Source: Hyphomicrobiales bacterium
GTDB lineage: Bacteria; Pseudomonadota; Alphaproteobacteria; Rhizobiales; HXMU1428-3
Length of the DNA: 6,435 nucleotides
Direction: 5' to 3'
Assembly (NCBI GenBank): GCA_021775385.1
Contig: JAJFHW010000367.1
Location: forward strand, 1 to 6,435
Under the pieces are notes generated by a model, which ran no database searches, was not told the DNA's origin, and was given only the letters and a program-made list of their open reading frames with translations. Below are positions 6,184 through 6,435 of this stretch, piece by piece (position 1 is the stretch's first letter; each line of letters starts with the position of its first letter). The position numbers were made by a program, and so were the translations under genes.

Positions 6184-6286
6184 GACATTGCCATAGAAAC
6201 GTGAATATACAGTAAATTCTATTGTATTGGATCATTATAAAACAAGTAAAAAACAGGGAAATCTTACAATTACTATGGACAATGTC
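6184..6286. repeat. 13-bp inverted repeat spanning the start codon of the last reading frame
   Basis: GACATTGCCATAG (6184-6196) is complementary to CTATGGACAATGTC (6273-6286), apart from one extra A at 6279. The arms are 76 bases apart. The right arm includes the putative ATG at 6275-6277. In a transcript running through from the kinase gene, the pairing could hide that start codon. A transcript from the local TATAAA box would lack the left arm and stay open. Confidence 0.5.
6236..6241 (+). promoter_or_regulatory. Possible -10 box for the right-edge reading frame
   Basis: TATAAA at 6236-6241, inside an AT-rich stretch, matches the -10 consensus at 5 of 6 positions. No good -35 is seen at the usual distance. 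Transcription from it would start near 6248, just before the AGGGAA ribosome binding site candidate at 6255-6260. Weak evidence by itself. Confidence 0.25.
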
Positions 6287-6435
6287 ACTTTAAAAATAAT
6301 CGCAGCTTTAGCTATTTGTTTTTCACTATATTCTTTTATATCTCCAGATAGTCCAAAATTATACAGTCAACAACAACTATCAGCTCACTATGTAAACAAA
6401 AGTTTTAAATTAAAGACAGCAAATTTACTCTATAA
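6275..6435 (+). CDS. Unrecognised short protein with hydrophobic N-terminus (3' end missing)
   Basis: The frame is open from ATG at 6275-6277 to the right edge, giving 53 visible residues. A Shine-Dalgarno candidate AGGGAA lies at 6255-6260, though 14 bases from the ATG is long. The N-terminus has one lysine followed by a hydrophobic stretch (IIAALAICFSLYSFIS, about residues 8-23), then a polar tail rich in S, Q and K. This would fit a signal peptide or a membrane anchor. No domain is recognised. It lies 128 bases after the kinase stop, on the same strand, but the gap and the inverted repeat around its start suggest separate control. It could also be a chance open frame, since the region is very AT-rich. 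Confidence 0.5.
   Translation, partial: MDNVTLKIIAALAICFSLYSFISPDSPKLYSQQQLSAHYVNKSFKLKTANLLY

Noticed and set aside
6178..6192. GGCA...TGCC hairpin after the kinase gene as a terminator
   Set aside because: It has only four base pairs and no following T-run.

Overview
The window is about 40% G+C and looks like an alphaproteobacterium, probably marine. The evidence is the family make-up: a Tat-exported substrate-binding protein of the amide/branched-chain amino acid type, an XRE regulator with an ScfR-like C-terminus, and a transporter-type histidine kinase with a STAC domain. The genus cannot be read from the sequence. No tRNA, rRNA, CRISPR array, insertion sequence or phage gene was seen.

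Layout. Bases 1-1171 (minus strand) hold most of an ABC-transporter substrate-binding protein gene that runs off the left edge. Bases 1172-1397 are a divergent control region. It holds three palindromic elements whose centres are exactly 29.5 bp apart, a TATAAT box inside the middle one, and a 10-bp direct repeat on the transporter side. Bases 1398-2693 (plus) encode a 431-aa XRE-type transcription factor. Bases 2840-6146 (plus) are a tight three-gene set: a receiver-only response regulator (GTG start), an 81-aa two-helix membrane protein, and an 893-aa kinase whose N-terminal half is a sodium/solute symporter-like (SLC5) module. The last two overlap at a TAATG junction. Bases 6147-6435 contain an AT-rich gap and the start of an unrecognised short reading frame with a hydrophobic N-terminus, cut by the right edge.

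How the parts may work together (inference). The kinase resembles the CbrA/CrbS/MxtR class that senses or transports carbon sources such as short-chain carboxylates. Its only visible partner, the receiver protein, has no output domain. The neighbouring XRE regulator contains a stretch that aligns without gaps to the kinase's own phosphoacceptor (DHp) helices, including the histidine. A receiver-to-transcription-factor link through that DHp-like domain, controlling the divergent uptake operon, is the most interesting hypothesis here and is not proven by sequence.
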